From the NCBI GenBank assembly GCA_964374035.1, contig CAYJWY010000042.1, positions 1 through 6,913 on the forward strand: 6,913 bases of DNA. Direction: 5' to 3'. A program made the position numbers and the translations under genes. The DNA is from CALRGL01 sp964374035 (lineage in GTDB: Bacteria > Patescibacteriota > Patescibacteriia > UBA9934 > GWF2-40-263). Of this stretch, positions 1 to 5,210 are shown piece by piece (the first letter of the stretch is position 1; every line of letters begins with the position of its first letter). Under the pieces are notes generated by a model. The model was not told where the DNA came from, made no database searches, and saw only the letters and a list, made by a program, of their open reading frames with translations.

Positions 1-76
1 AGATCCTTCGGGTGCACTCAGGATGACAAATGGAAACTCGCTGTTGTCTGTCATCCTGAGTGCATCCGAAGGATCT
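1..76. repeat. Inverted repeat pair forming a 28-bp hairpin
   Basis: Bases 1-28 and 49-76 are reverse complements with a single mismatch (27 of 28), separated by a 20-nt loop. The arm begins AGATCCTTCGG and ends CTCAGGATGACA. As RNA this would fold into a very stable stem. It lies downstream of the membrane-protein gene that ends at 203 on the minus strand, so it could limit readthrough, but there is no U-tract beside it and it is not a classical terminator. Such arms resemble dispersed intergenic repeats seen in many bacterial genomes; the window edge cuts the unit, so its full extent is unknown. Confidence 0.8.
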
Positions 77-105
77 CTTGTGACGAAGACGTTGATGAAA
101 TCCAG

Positions 106-147
106 AGATCCTTCTGGTGCACTCAGAATGACGAATGGAAACTCGCT
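106..147 (+). repeat. Degenerate direct copy of the repeat at 1-42
   Basis: This copy matches 1-42 over 42 bases with three differences (positions 115, 127 and 133). It covers the hairpin arm plus the following bases up to ACTCGCT. The homology therefore extends past the palindromic arm, suggesting that a larger unit was duplicated at a 105-bp offset. The stretch 148-202 between this copy and the gene end at 203 shows nothing I can name. Confidence 0.75.
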
Positions 148-202
148 ATGGGCTCATTGCGAGGGCATCGTAGCACAGGGAAATCTACGGTGCAAGGGAA
201 GA

Positions 203-604
203 TTAGAGTCGTTTTTTGAAGGCAAAAAACGCAATACTTCCGCCGATGCCGTCATTCAAAAAATCCTTCATCGTGTCGCCCAGTGAGGGCTGTGACAGAG
301 GAAAGTTGTACCAAAGGTTGATCGTGTTATCGAGAATGTACTCGTGAAATTCCCAGGCCACACTGACAAGCATCACAAAACCCAGGACGAAGACGTAATG
401 ATACCAAAGGGGCGTGTGCGCTGTTTTGTACTTGGTTGAGACACCGTGATGGATTGAAAGACCAAGCAGTCCGATCGCAAAACCACCGAGCAGATGCATT
501 GGGATATCGATTTGGTAGATACGATAGCCGCCGCTCATGAGCAACACCGCGTGAATCAAAAGAACGCCGGTAATAGCGAGGAAGGCTTTTTTGTGAGGTT
601 TCAT
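203..604 (-). CDS. Small polytopic membrane protein, VanZ/YjdF-like
   Basis: A 133-residue protein with four likely membrane helices near residues 7-24, 35-52, 69-84 and 113-129. Charged or polar residues sit in conserved-looking positions: D33-x-P-x-H37 at the start of helix 2, W84-E85-x2-E88 after helix 3, and D110-T-x2-D114-x3-D118-x2-GG leading into helix 4. That pattern of an acidic or His residue at helix starts and a late DT-x2-D motif recalls VanZ and YjdF (DUF2238) membrane families, but I assign it only loosely. Function is unknown. The frame is open further upstream to 724, but I chose ATG 604: longer starts would overlap the preceding gene and its terminator, and the first hydrophobic helix follows this Met. 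No Shine-Dalgarno site or convincing promoter is visible upstream. Confidence 0.7.
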   Translation of the reverse strand: MKPHKKAFLAITGVLLIHAVLLMSGGYRIYQIDIPMHLLGGFAIGLLGLSIHHGVSTKYKTAHTPLWYHYVFVLGFVMLVSVAWEFHEYILDNTINLWYNFPLSQPSLGDTMKDFLNDGIGGSIAFFAFKKRL

Positions 605-620
605 ATCAGAGAAGTCTATC

Positions 621-651
621 ACAAAACAAAACAAGCCGTTTGAGGCTTGTT
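621..651 (-). terminator. Rho-independent terminator after the 657-1079 gene
   Basis: An 8-bp perfect stem (630-637 with 644-651, arms AACAAGCC/GGCTTGTT) with a 6-nt loop is followed on the minus strand by TTGTTTTGT. It starts 6 bases after the stop codon of the upstream gene and ends before the start at 604, separating the two genes. Confidence 0.8.
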
Positions 652-656
652 GAATG

Positions 657-1079
657 TTACGCCGCCGCTTCAAGATTGTCTTGTGCGGCATCATTTCCGT
701 CACCAGGCATGAGATCAGGCGCACTGTTTCGCCAGTCTTCTCCTGTCATTTCGCTAAAGGCGATGCCAAGTGCTTTTTCCATTCCCTCCATTGCATCCAC
801 AACGCCAGCGCCACCCAGACGCGCGATTTCCTTCAGTTGAATAGATCGATTGGCTTCTATTTTTTTTGCGACCTCTGCCTTCAATTCCTCAACCGTTCTT
901 TTTGGCATCATGTCTTCGCCGTGTTGTTTGAGTTGTTGCTCAAGCGTTGGTCGCCAAAGAACATAATCTTCAACGAGTTGCATTCCCGTTGGAAGTGACT
1001 CTTCCTCGGAGGATTTTGCATTTTCTGGAAATTGAAAATTTTGATAATCCAGTGGAACCTCACCACGTTGTTCTTGCAT
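657..1079 (-). CDS. Unassigned acidic soluble protein
   Basis: A 140-residue protein of no family I recognise. There is no signal peptide or membrane segment. The N-terminal third is acidic and probably disordered (SSEEES at 23-28). Residues 45-90 are charged and helix-prone (LEQQLKQHGED, then VEELKAEVAKKIEANRSIQLKEIARL), which could form a short coiled coil or helical bundle. A Gly/Met-containing stretch follows at 89-111, and the tail is Asp/Ala-rich. ATG 1079 was chosen because a near-consensus promoter lies at 1142-1114, so the upstream TTG (1151) and ATG (1133) possibilities would fall in or before the promoter. The predicted leader is about 28 nt, with no Shine-Dalgarno site. It is 68 bp after the pseudouridine synthase stop and is transcribed in the same direction, but appears to be its own unit. 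Confidence 0.7.
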   Translation of the reverse strand: MQEQRGEVPLDYQNFQFPENAKSSEEESLPTGMQLVEDYVLWRPTLEQQLKQHGEDMMPKRTVEELKAEVAKKIEANRSIQLKEIARLGGAGVVDAMEGMEKALGIAFSEMTGEDWRNSAPDLMPGDGNDAAQDNLEAAA

Positions 1080-1113
1080 ACATTTGATATAACGAGTTAG
1101 CAATCTCGAAGAG

Positions 1114-1142
1114 AATATATCCGAAAAAACCATTTTCGTCAA
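1114..1142 (-). promoter_or_regulatory. Sigma-70-type promoter of the 657-1079 gene
   Basis: On the minus strand, -35 TTGACG (1142-1137), a 17-nt spacer, and -10 TATATT (1119-1114). Predicted transcription start is near 1107, about 28 nt before ATG 1079. It begins just after the stop codon of the pseudouridine synthase. Confidence 0.75.
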
Positions 1143-1147
1143 TGTGA

Positions 1148-1861
1148 TCAACGTTGATGCAATTTAAAATTCGTCTGCTTTTTTTCATGACCCACAGCCT
1201 TCTTCAGCTGTTGCACTTCGAGTTCCGTGAGGTTACGCCATTGACCGGCTGGATACGTTGACGCCATTTTGAGCGAGAGGATACGTGTGCGTTTCAAAAC
1301 CACGACGTTGAGGCCGACGGCTTCACACATGCGTTCGATTTGGCGATGATGATGTTCATTGAGCACAATCGCAAAGCGCGTTCGATCCATTTTACGGACT
1401 TGTGCTGGAAGGGTTATTCCGTCGTTGAGTTTGATTCCGTTTTGCAATTGACCAATGTGAGAGGGTGACAAGGCTCGATCAACTTCAACGACGTACTCTC
1501 GATCGAACTGGTAACGTGGAAGCAGAAGACGTCTTGCAAGGGTGTCGTCGTTTGTAAGCAGGATTAAGCCTTCCACTTCAAGATCAAGATGCCCAACTGG
1601 CAGTACGCCATCGCCATAGTCCGTGAGATTCAGGGCGTTTACACCGGCAGGTTTGTTGAGCATTACATAGGTGTAAACCGGCGCTTGCTTTTTGTCTCGG
1701 CCTTCCACACGCACGTCATCGCCGGAGAAAACTTTATCGCCAAGCTCGGCTCGTTTGTCATTAAGAAAAACTTTTCCAGCCGCAATCAACCGATCTGCTT
1801 CTCGACGTGAGCAGTAGCCGGTTTCAGAGAGATGTTTGTTGATGCGTACACCGGTGGGCAT
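1148..1861 (-). CDS. rRNA pseudouridine synthase, RsuA/RluB/RluF family
   Basis: A 237-residue enzyme that should isomerise a uridine in rRNA to pseudouridine. Residues 5-54 form an S4 RNA-binding domain (INKHLSETGYCSRREADRLI, then VFLNDKRAELGD). The catalytic domain follows: KPAG at 70-73, the catalytic loop G90-H-L-D93 with D93 as nucleophile, then EGLILLTNDD, PRYQFDREYVV, and the RNA-facing HRQIERMCEAVG at 172-183. The order and S4 fusion fit the RsuA/RluB/RluE/RluF group, with the S4 segment closest in flavour to RluF, so the target could be a 23S site; the exact uridine cannot be read from sequence. Two oddities: the normally conserved Arg of the GRLD motif is His here, and the segment between KPAG and the catalytic loop is roughly ten residues shorter than usual. 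No Shine-Dalgarno site precedes ATG 1861; a pyrimidine tract does. Confidence 0.93.
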   Translation of the reverse strand: MPTGVRINKHLSETGYCSRREADRLIAAGKVFLNDKRAELGDKVFSGDDVRVEGRDKKQAPVYTYVMLNKPAGVNALNLTDYGDGVLPVGHLDLEVEGLILLTNDDTLARRLLLPRYQFDREYVVEVDRALSPSHIGQLQNGIKLNDGITLPAQVRKMDRTRFAIVLNEHHHRQIERMCEAVGLNVVVLKRTRILSLKMASTYPAGQWRNLTELEVQQLKKAVGHEKKQTNFKLHQR

Positions 1862-1880
1862 AGGGGAGGAGGGAGATGTA

Positions 1881-1928
1881 GTGACAAAGTGATAGAGTGA
1901 TTGAGTAACAGCTTTGTCACTTTATCAC
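1881..1928. repeat. Octamer repeats with inverted units
   Basis: Four direct 8-base units occur in tandem (GTGACAAA, GTGATAGA, GTGATTGA, GTAACAGC), followed directly by two units in inverted orientation (TTTGTCAC, TTTATCAC). The outer arms pair as a 9-bp stem, 1881-1889 with 1912-1920, with a 22-nt loop. It lies 20 bp upstream of the pseudouridine synthase start and so probably within its promoter or leader. Function unknown. Confidence 0.75.
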
Positions 1929-2093
1929 TTCTCTTGCACAAAAGAAAAACAGCGAGTCAATGCGTAGTTACGCGATCGATTCGCCGTTGAGGGAGTCATG
2001 GTAAACAAGGTGAGTCGTAGTAGGTGACCGGTCCACGTCCTGCTGCTCCGCCGGAGCTTCTCACTGGAGAGCCGCTCGAGCCGGGGGAGCGGA

Positions 2094-2870
2094 CTAAGGG
2101 TTCGAGGACGGTGCGATCGCGTTTGATGACGGGGTCGTAGAAGACGCCGCACTGGGTGGCGTGCCGTTCACGTTGATCGCGATGCCCGAGGGAGGCAGGA
2201 CGCTCGGTGCGGTTCTGGGATCGCTGGTTTGACTCATGAGCCAGTGCATCAACCCCAGGATGACGCATGCCATGAGCACTGCGCTCAGCATCGAGACGAT
2301 CAACATCCCGTAACCGCCGCTCAGGGGAGTGCCAGCGACCTGGTTTTGAGGTGTCGGACCCGGGAGATGGTCGGGTGAATTGTTCCGGAAGTTCGGCATG
2401 ATCACGGGTGCGAAGTTGACCACAGGATAGGCTCCACCAGCGGGGGCTGGTAGTGACACATCGCGTAGCGTCTGAGCCGCCGGATCCGCGTTGGGCCCAG
2501 TGCGCGGCGCAGACCCCGCGACGGGCTGTACCTCAACGGTTAGGCTGGCCTCACGGGTGGGGGGCGCGGTGGTGGCAACGACCGTCTTATCGACATGGAC
2601 TTTGTGTGTGCCAAGCGTGGTGAACCCGGCCGTTGTCCGGAAGTTCAATGTGCATGGGCCCTTGCCAGACGACCCGACAGGCACCGTCTGGATGCTCACA
2701 TCAAAGGCGATCGCAACGGCGTTGCCAGCGTTGTCAGAGACGCTCACAGAGTACGCGTCCCCATCCGCCACGTCGTTTGCTTCGATGAGGATTGAGAATT
2801 CAAATGGGGTGTTTTCCACCACCTGGGCGAATGTCGTGGGGTTTCCACCCACGATCAGATCTACCGCCAT
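2094..2870 (-). CDS. Unassigned single-pass membrane protein, Ig-like N-domain
   Basis: A 258-residue protein of unknown function. Residues 1-115 are beta-rich and resemble a bacterial Ig-like domain (FEFSILIEANDV, then AYSVSVSDNAGNAVAIAFDV). A Pro/Ala/Asn linker follows (116-185), then one membrane helix at about 187-210, and a Ser/Pro/Thr tail. There is no signal peptide, so the helix may serve as a signal anchor. ATG 2870 is well supported: AGGAGG lies 5 bases upstream and a strong promoter is at 2933-2905. The C-terminus is doubtful. From about residue 236 the adjacent frame stays open to a TGA at 1996-1998 with more coding-like codon use and would give about 291 residues ending near PVTYYDSPCLP, so a one-base indel near 2160 is plausible. 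GC is higher than in the translation genes. No convincing terminator follows. Its layout resembles that of the next gene upstream. Confidence 0.75.
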   Translation of the reverse strand: MAVDLIVGGNPTTFAQVVENTPFEFSILIEANDVADGDAYSVSVSDNAGNAVAIAFDVSIQTVPVGSSGKGPCTLNFRTTAGFTTLGTHKVHVDKTVVATTAPPTREASLTVEVQPVAGSAPRTGPNADPAAQTLRDVSLPAPAGGAYPVVNFAPVIMPNFRNNSPDHLPGPTPQNQVAGTPLSGGYGMLIVSMLSAVLMACVILGLMHWLMSQTSDPRTAPSVLPPSGIAINVNGTPPSAASSTTPSSNAIAPSSNP

Positions 2871-2904
2871 CTTATCCTCCTGTTCTGATTGAGATGGACG
2901 AAAA

Positions 2905-2933
2905 AAAATATCATAAAAATGTTTCTATGTCAA
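2905..2933 (-). promoter_or_regulatory. Sigma-70-type promoter of the 2094-2870 gene
   Basis: On the minus strand, -35 TTGACA (2933-2928), a 17-nt spacer, and -10 TATTTT (2910-2905). The predicted start near 2898 gives a 28-nt leader containing AGGAGG. The -35 box overlaps the end of the U-tract of the preceding terminator. Confidence 0.85.
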
Positions 2934-2978
2934 TAAAAAGACGGCGCAATTCCCGAGACTTCGAGGGAAATGCGCCGT
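2934..2978 (-). terminator. Rho-independent terminator after the Cys-rich membrane gene
   Basis: Arms ACGGCGCA (2941-2948) and TGCGCCGT (2971-2978) pair perfectly. An inner TCCC/GGGA pairing extends the stem, and on the minus strand the hairpin is followed by CTTTTTATT. It begins 13 bases after the stop at 2992. Confidence 0.88.
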
Positions 2979-2991
2979 TTTGAGAGATTTG

Positions 2992-3841
2992 TCACCGGTA
3001 ATAGGTGACTCCAGGTTCGCTTGGGGGATGTTTGGGTGGTTTGGGTTGAGGCGGGGCTTTTGCTTGCGCGACAACCTTCGGACATGCCTTGCAAACCTCG
3101 CAGACGATNNNNNNNNNNNNNNNNNNNNNNNNNNNNNNNNNNNNNNNNNNNNNNNNNNNNNNNNNNNNNNNNNNNNNNNNNNNNNNNNNNNNNNNNNNNN
3201 NNNNNNNNGCAGACGATTGGTGTGGGACAACTCAGCACTGGACACTCCGACGGCGGCAGGCTCGTGCGCGAGCCCAGAATGATGCGGTCAGGGCAGGCGG
3301 CGCAGATGTCGTTACCGATGTTTGCAAGAGCCGGTGTCTGCTTGTCAGTGACATCGCCATCGCGTGCGCCACCGGCATAGATCGCATAGAAGAGCACAGC
3401 CCCTCCCGATGGGATCAGGACGCTCAACAGACCGTACAAGAAAGGGCGATTGAAACGACGACGTTTTTCGGTCGACAGTGTGACATCGAAGTCAAGTGTC
3501 GCCAGCTGATGTTCTTCGCCAGAAGATGAGACCTCGACAGCCTCGATTAAGCGCACGCCCGTGTTGAGAAAACCTTTCTTCCAAATGAAGTCATGCACGG
3601 AAGGAATGCCTTCTCTCGTTTTCTCACGGGGTGTGTACTGCTGGGGTTCGAGCAGAGGATATTTTTCATCCTGATCGTCGTTTGTGGCTTTCAGGATATC
3701 ATTTGTGACCTCGCGCAGAACGTATTGCGAATTCTCCCAGAATCCAGATTCCGAGAAGACGGTGATGCGCACGGGCTCTGCAACACGCAGTTGTGCGGTT
3801 TGATGTGTGACGACCTTTCCGTTACAAAATGCACGGATCAT
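2992..3841 (-). CDS. Unassigned single-pass membrane protein, Cys-rich tail
   Basis: Interrupted by the N gap at 3109-3208. If the two identical 9-base gap edges are merged, one open frame of 246 residues results, ending VTYYR at TGA 2994-2992; read literally through 100 Ns the frame is wrong. Residues 1-125 form a mixed domain of unknown type. KRRR at 126-129 precedes a membrane helix at about 133-155, so by the positive-inside rule the N-domain is cytoplasmic and the tail external. The tail has seven cysteines (C180, C183, C200, C205, C211, C214, C217), including C-x2-C pairs, then a Pro/Lys-rich end. ATG 3841 was chosen because GAGG lies 6 bases upstream and the promoter at 3904-3876 gives a 28-nt leader; starts at 3874 or 3865 would be nearly leaderless. 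The cysteines might bind metal or form disulfides. Function unknown. Confidence 0.75.
3109..3208. other. Assembly gap of exactly 100 Ns
   Basis: The run is exactly 100 bases, a common placeholder length for a gap of unknown size. The nine bases on the left (3100-3108, GCAGACGAT) are identical to the nine on the right (3209-3217). Both encode I-V-C on the minus strand in the reading frames that make sense on each side, so the contig ends probably overlap, or they lie in a repeated Cys-coding stretch. Confidence 0.95.
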
Positions 3842-3875
3842 GTTGTGCCTCGTTCGTTGTTTCATCGAACGCATT

Positions 3876-3904
3876 ATCCTAAACAAAAAACAGCATTTTG
3901 TCAA
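3876..3904 (-). promoter_or_regulatory. Sigma-70-type promoter of the Cys-rich membrane gene
   Basis: On the minus strand, -35 TTGACA (3904-3899), a 17-nt spacer, and -10 TAGGAT (3881-3876). The predicted transcription start near 3869 is 28 nt upstream of ATG 3841. The promoter follows a GC-rich partial palindrome at 3907-3926 related to the one at 4536-4555. Confidence 0.75.
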
Positions 3905-3943
3905 TCCACCACTGGTGAGAGGAGGCGTGAATGCTGATTTTTT

Positions 3944-4288
3944 TTATTGAATTTTTTTGATGATTTGCTGGAAGACAGCGGGATGCTTCTGCGCGAGTAT
4001 TGCTAGAATTTTTCGATCAACTTCGATTCCAGCCTTCTTCAGGCCATCGATGAATCGGCTGTAGCTGAGTCCGCTTGGGCGAACCGCGGCGTTGATCTTG
4101 ATCGTCCAAAGACGTCGGAAGGAGCGTTTCTTAGCTCGGCGATCACGCAGAGCGTGTGCACCGGCTTTGAGAACGGCGGTTCGTGCAAGTCGGATTTTTG
4201 ACTTTCGACCCCACATCATTCCTTTCGTCTTTTCGAGCAAACTTTTGCGTCGCTTGACGTGCTGTGTCCCACGTTTGACTCGTGGCAT
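3944..4288 (-). CDS. rplT: Large ribosomal subunit protein bL20
   Basis: A 114-residue basic protein that binds 23S rRNA early in 50S assembly. Family landmarks are all present: the N-terminus MPRVKRGTQH, the long basic helix, the signature ALRDRRAKKRSFRRLWTIKINAA at about 46-68, then GLSYSRFIDGLKKAGIEVDRKILA. Length is typical of bL20. ATG 4288 comes one base after the rpmI stop (TAA-T-ATG), so the two are surely cotranscribed and probably translationally coupled; a weak GGA lies at the end of rpmI. In many bacteria L20 represses its own operon by binding the mRNA; the very short predicted leader here leaves little room for that ahead of rpmI. No U-tract terminator is evident downstream; a GC-rich partial palindrome sits at 3907-3926. 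Confidence 0.97.
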   Translation of the reverse strand: MPRVKRGTQHVKRRKSLLEKTKGMMWGRKSKIRLARTAVLKAGAHALRDRRAKKRSFRRLWTIKINAAVRPSGLSYSRFIDGLKKAGIEVDRKILAILAQKHPAVFQQIIKKIQ

Positions 4289-4289
4289 A

Positions 4290-4490
4290 TTAGTTCCAGT
4301 TTTGGATCAGGGATTTAACGGTTTTCACAAAGACCTTGGACACGCTCTGATCACGTCGCTTGTTGCGTGTCACCTTACCAGGTTCTCGCGAGTTGAAGTG
4401 ATCCTGGCCGGCCGTGCGCTTTAGCACTTTACCTGATCCAGTAAAGGTTACGCGTTTTTTTAAGGCCTTGTGTGATTTGATCTTAGCCAT
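4290..4490 (-). CDS. rpmI: Large ribosomal subunit protein bL35
   Basis: A 66-residue basic ribosomal protein. The start MAKIKSHKALKKRVTFTGSG and the segment VLKRTAGQDHFNSREPGKVTRNKRRD match bL35 throughout. ATG 4490 is chosen over ATG 4505 because MAKIKSHK is the canonical N-terminus and 4505 lies at the -10 box. It has its own promoter (4533-4505), giving a leader of only about 8 nt with no Shine-Dalgarno site. Thus rpmI-rplT can be transcribed apart from infC, although all three lie in the usual infC-rpmI-rplT order with a 74-bp gap. Confidence 0.97.
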   Translation of the reverse strand: MAKIKSHKALKKRVTFTGSGKVLKRTAGQDHFNSREPGKVTRNKRRDQSVSKVFVKTVKSLIQNWN

Positions 4491-4504
4491 ATGATTGCGA
4501 CGCA

Positions 4505-4533
4505 AGTGTAGCGATTTGACCAGCGAGTGTCAA
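4505..4533 (-). promoter_or_regulatory. Sigma-70-type promoter of rpmI-rplT
   Basis: On the minus strand, -35 TTGACA (4533-4528), a 17-nt spacer, and -10 TACACT (4510-4505). Predicted start is near 4498, about 8 nt before ATG 4490. A hairpin lies directly upstream of the -35 box. Confidence 0.85.
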
Positions 4534-4535
4534 CC

Positions 4536-4555
4536 CCTCCTCTGGCAAGAGGAGG
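4536..4555. repeat. GC-rich hairpin between infC and rpmI
   Basis: A perfect 8-bp stem (4536-4543 with 4548-4555, arms CCTCCTCT/AGAGGAGG) with a 4-nt loop lies 9 bases downstream of the infC stop. No U-tract follows on either strand, so it is not a textbook terminator; it could slow or stop infC transcription just before the rpmI promoter. A degenerate copy of the same sequence (3905-3927) sits in the equivalent place ahead of the next promoter downstream. Confidence 0.75.
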
Positions 4556-4564
4556 CGCTTGCTC

Positions 4565-5119
4565 TTATCCCGCCTTCACGAAAATCGCTGAATAGCGGCC
4601 TCCAACGAATTTTGCTGGTTGTTCAATTTTGATGGCGATCGCGGTTTGTGTGTCTTTCATAAAGAGGTTCATGATTTCTTCCGCGATGTCCTTGTGAGCC
4701 TTTTCACGTCCGCGAAGGGGAAGTTCCACTTTTACTTTGTCTCCGCGTTCAAGAAATTTGATACCTTGCTTCAAACGCACATCACGATCATGCGCGCCGA
4801 TACGAATGGAAAGCCGCACAACTTTCATGTCAACTTCTTTCTGTTGCGTCTTCTGCTTCTTGGCTTCCTTTTCTTTTTGATACTTGAACTGTCCGTAGTC
4901 GAGAATTTTACAAACCGGAGGAACGGCTACCGGAGAAACTTCCACAAGATCAAGTTCCTTCTCTTGCGCGATATCAAGCGCTTTTGCAATCGGCATCTCA
5001 CCAAGCATCTTGCCCGTCTCATCAATCACACAAACGACCTCGGCTTTGATTCGCTCGTTGGCCTTGTATTTCGTAATATTGAGTCGCGGACGATTTTGTC
5101 GATGTCGATGAATTCGCAT
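4565..5119 (-). CDS. infC: Translation initiation factor IF-3
   Basis: A 184-residue IF-3, which binds the 30S subunit, keeps it apart from 50S and checks the start codon and initiator tRNA. The N-domain covers about 18-80 (NERIKAEVVCVIDETGKMLG, then LDLVEVSPVAVPPVCKILDYG), a Lys/Gln-rich linker spans 80-95, and the C-domain follows (RIGAHDRDVRLKQGIKFLERGDKVKV, then LRGREKAH and a final GGRYSAIFVK). Residues 1-17 are a short Arg/His-rich extension. ATG 5119 is the only initiator ahead of the N-domain; it is an ordinary ATG, not the rare AUU used for autoregulation in E. coli. The promoter at 5162-5134 leaves a leader of only about 8 nt with no Shine-Dalgarno site. Confidence 0.97.
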   Translation of the reverse strand: MRIHRHRQNRPRLNITKYKANERIKAEVVCVIDETGKMLGEMPIAKALDIAQEKELDLVEVSPVAVPPVCKILDYGQFKYQKEKEAKKQKTQQKEVDMKVVRLSIRIGAHDRDVRLKQGIKFLERGDKVKVELPLRGREKAHKDIAEEIMNLFMKDTQTAIAIKIEQPAKFVGGRYSAIFVKAG

Positions 5120-5133
5120 AGCAAGTTGTGCTT

Positions 5134-5162
5134 AGTCTAGCGAAAGAACTGCAAAAGATCAA
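5134..5162 (-). promoter_or_regulatory. Sigma-70-type promoter of infC
   Basis: On the minus strand, -35 TTGATC (5162-5157), a 17-nt spacer, and -10 TAGACT (5139-5134). The predicted start near 5127 is about 8 nt upstream of ATG 5119, making the transcript nearly leaderless. Confidence 0.75.
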
Positions 5163-5177
5163 GCGATAACGTATACT
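5149..5177 (+). promoter_or_regulatory. Possible smpB-directed promoter
   Basis: On the plus strand, a good -10 TATACT (5172-5177) stands 17 bases after a poor -35 (CTGCAA, 5149-5154). It is divergent from the infC promoter and ends exactly where the inverted-repeat unit begins. It could be the original smpB promoter, now 445 bp from the gene. The weak -35 keeps this tentative. Confidence 0.35.
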
Positions 5178-5208
5178 GGGGCTGGGGGCCAGGTACCGGT
5201 TGCCGGGG
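5178..5208. repeat. Left inverted repeat of the four-helix-bundle unit
   Basis: 31 bases that match the reverse complement of 5580-5610 at 29 positions (differences at 5183 and 5200). The core is GGGGGCCAGGTACCGG. It ends 2 bases before the ATG at 5211, and its GGGG could act as a poorly spaced ribosome-binding site. Confidence 0.88.
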
Positions 5209-5210
5209 AT

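Noticed and set aside
1..150. CRISPR array
   Set aside because: Only three copies in mixed orientation with unequal spacing and no neighbouring cas gene.
23..286. Open frame across the repeats at the left edge
   Set aside because: It is made of the repeat copies and the complement of the membrane-protein end, and contains duplicated peptide text from the repeat.
605..724. Upstream extension of the membrane protein at 203-604
   Set aside because: It would run through a clear terminator and overlap the preceding gene; the extra residues are Arg-rich and do not resemble a membrane-protein N-terminus.
1080..1151. TTG start at 1151 for the 657-1079 gene, overlapping the pseudouridine synthase stop
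   Set aside because: The TTGACG and TATATT boxes of a near-consensus promoter lie inside that extension, so it is more likely untranslated.
2010..2096. Terminator after the 2094-2870 gene
   Set aside because: Several GC-rich hairpins can be drawn (for example GCTCCGGCGGAGC), but none is followed by a U-tract on the minus strand.
3842..3904. TTG start at 3904 for the Cys-rich membrane gene
   Set aside because: That TTG is the first three bases of the -35 box TTGACA; ATG 3841 has a well-placed GAGG.
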